NCBI GenBank assembly: GCA_024278345.1
Contig: JAJRTK010000158.1
Span: 1-16,345, forward strand
Length of the DNA stretch: 16,345 bases
Direction: 5' to 3'
Source: a bacterium
Lineage (GTDB): Bacteria; CSSED10-310; JAJRTK01
Both the position numbers and the translations under genes were made by a program. Shown one piece after another: positions 15,802-16,345 of this stretch (positions within the stretch are counted from its first letter, which is position 1; each line of letters opens with the position of its first letter). Under the pieces are notes generated by a model. The model was given only the letters and a program-made list of their open reading frames with translations. It was not told where the DNA came from and made no database searches.

Positions 15802-15830
15802 TTGCCTTTTTGGGCGCACCGTACCATAAT
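15802..15830 (+). promoter_or_regulatory. Promoter candidate for the small downstream gene
   Basis: TTGCCT (15802-15807), 17-nt spacer, CATAAT (15825-15830), matching 4/6 and 5/6 of the sigma-70 hexamers. It lies in the 139-bp gap after the surface-protein gene and would start transcription near 15837, about 60 nt before the small ORF. Confidence 0.35.
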
Positions 15831-15897
15831 GTCAACACTAGGCTTGCTTCTTCACACCCCCGGGTCCTCCCGGTGACCTGCACCCATAAGAGCCGAA

Positions 15898-16107
15898 ATG
15901 ATGTCTGCTGAGCTTGTAAAACGGATCGTCGAGCTTGAGAGTCAAAAGAAAATTCGAGGCGGCATGACCCGGAAACTCGCTGTTTCCGTAATCCACGAGT
16001 TGGAGACGCTCGCCGGAAATACCCCGACCGATCCAAAAGAACTCGTGCGCCTTAGGCACCTCTCCTCTTCTTGCGGTCTCAAGCCATTATCCCACAAGAA
16101 AAACTGA
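15898..16107 (+). CDS. Small hypothetical protein, 69 aa
   Basis: Function not recognised. The protein is basic and mostly helical in appearance: an amphipathic stretch (ELVKRIVELESQKKIRGG), a second likely helix (RKLAVSVIHELETLAG), then KELVRLRHLSSSCGLKPLSHKKN. No signal peptide or membrane segment is present. Two start codons are adjacent (15898 and 15901). Only a weak purine site AAGAG (15888-15892) precedes them. A promoter candidate sits about 70 nt upstream. In favour of a real gene are the protein-like composition and a gap otherwise lacking a gene. Against it are short length, weak ribosome binding site and an overlapping open frame on the other strand. It could be a chance ORF. Confidence 0.45.
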   Translation: MMSAELVKRIVELESQKKIRGGMTRKLAVSVIHELETLAGNTPTDPKELVRLRHLSSSCGLKPLSHKKN

Positions 16108-16150
16108 GCCACCCCGGAAACTCTCATCGCGGGTCGTGGCAAGAGAGGCT

Positions 16151-16184
16151 GAGGCGCGTCTCCTGTGGCATTTACCACAGCCTC
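16151..16184. terminator. Hairpin between convergent genes, weak terminator candidate
   Basis: A perfect 6-bp stem CTGTGG (16163-16168) / CCACAG (16175-16180) around the loop CATTTA. A further GAGGC (16151-16155) can pair with GCCTC (16180-16184) outside it across an asymmetric bulge. On the plus strand it is followed by ACGGTTTTGG, a short T-run. It overlaps the last two bases of the HEAT-gene stop codon. It is positioned to stop transcripts of the small gene. Confidence 0.35.
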
Positions 16185-16345
16185 ACGGTTTTGGTGTGGG
16201 ATCCGCTGATCCTGCCGCCGGTGGTTTTCCGCCCAGTCTGAGGAGTGCCCAAAGAGCGGCTTCTCGCACGTCCTCACGCTGAGTCTTGGCCACCACTTCC
16301 TTCAGCGCGGGGAGTGATGGATCTCCAATGGCGTAGAGGGCTTGA
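16183..16345 (-). CDS. HEAT-repeat protein, C-terminal end only (5' part beyond window)
   Basis: The open frame enters from the right edge on the minus strand and stops with TGA at 16183-16185. 53 residues are visible. They begin QALYAIGDPSLPALKEVV and continue into REDVREAALWALLRLGGKP, two helices with the Asp-Val-Arg/Ala-Ala pattern of a HEAT or PBS-lyase HEAT-like repeat. The protein ends with a short Pro/Ala-rich tail, PPAAGSADPTPKP. Such repeats are protein-binding scaffolds, and the rest of the protein would be needed to say more. It is convergent with the small gene ending at 16107. Confidence 0.7.
   Translation of the reverse strand, partial: QALYAIGDPSLPALKEVVAKTQREDVREAALWALLRLGGKPPAAGSADPTPKP

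Overview
The window carries nine genes that I consider real or plausible. Two are cut by its edges. It looks like ordinary chromosome of a free-living, Gram-negative-type bacterium with moderately high GC. Three things point away from the best-studied Proteobacteria, though no marker here fixes the phylum. These are a large Ser/Thr kinase fused to a STAND-type ATPase and TPRs, a CitMHS_2/UIT-type antiporter behind a signal peptide, and a giant secreted protein made of carboxypeptidase-regulatory-like domains. Verrucomicrobiota, Acidobacteriota, Nitrospirota or similar lineages are possible; this is inference. No transposon, phage gene, CRISPR array, tRNA or rRNA was seen.

Left block, plus strand (1-5408): housekeeping genes. 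The 3' part of dnaK (Hsp70 chaperone) is followed by prmA (ribosomal protein L11 methyltransferase) and rsmE (16S rRNA m3U1498 methyltransferase). prmA and rsmE share one base in a TGATG stop/start overlap. After 325 bp holding a near-consensus sigma-70 promoter and a leader of about 180 nt comes rpoD, the principal sigma factor, which lacks the usual region 1.1. An 11-bp hairpin after rpoD can terminate transcription from both sides.

Middle block, minus strand (5477-11189): a 1340-residue kinase-ATPase-TPR signalling protein, then 130 bp with a GNRA-capped hairpin, then a CitMHS_2-family sodium:proton antiporter-like membrane protein with an unusual cleavable N-terminus and low-complexity linker. 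Both genes have strong Shine-Dalgarno sites.

Right block (11190-16345): a 462-bp divergent region with a perfect 10+4+10 palindrome separates the kinase from a 1368-residue exported protein. That protein has a signal peptide, ten carboxypeptidase-regulatory/Cna-B-like beta-sandwich units, two fibronectin-III-like domains, and a C-terminal membrane helix with an arginine-rich tail. It is followed by a small 69-codon hypothetical gene with its own promoter candidate. This gene converges on the 3' end of a HEAT-repeat gene that enters from the right edge on the minus strand.

The most interesting part is the divergent pair of a cytoplasmic sensor-like kinase and a giant surface protein around a strong palindrome. 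Joint regulation is a hypothesis only. No clearly new defence or biosynthetic system could be established from the sequence.
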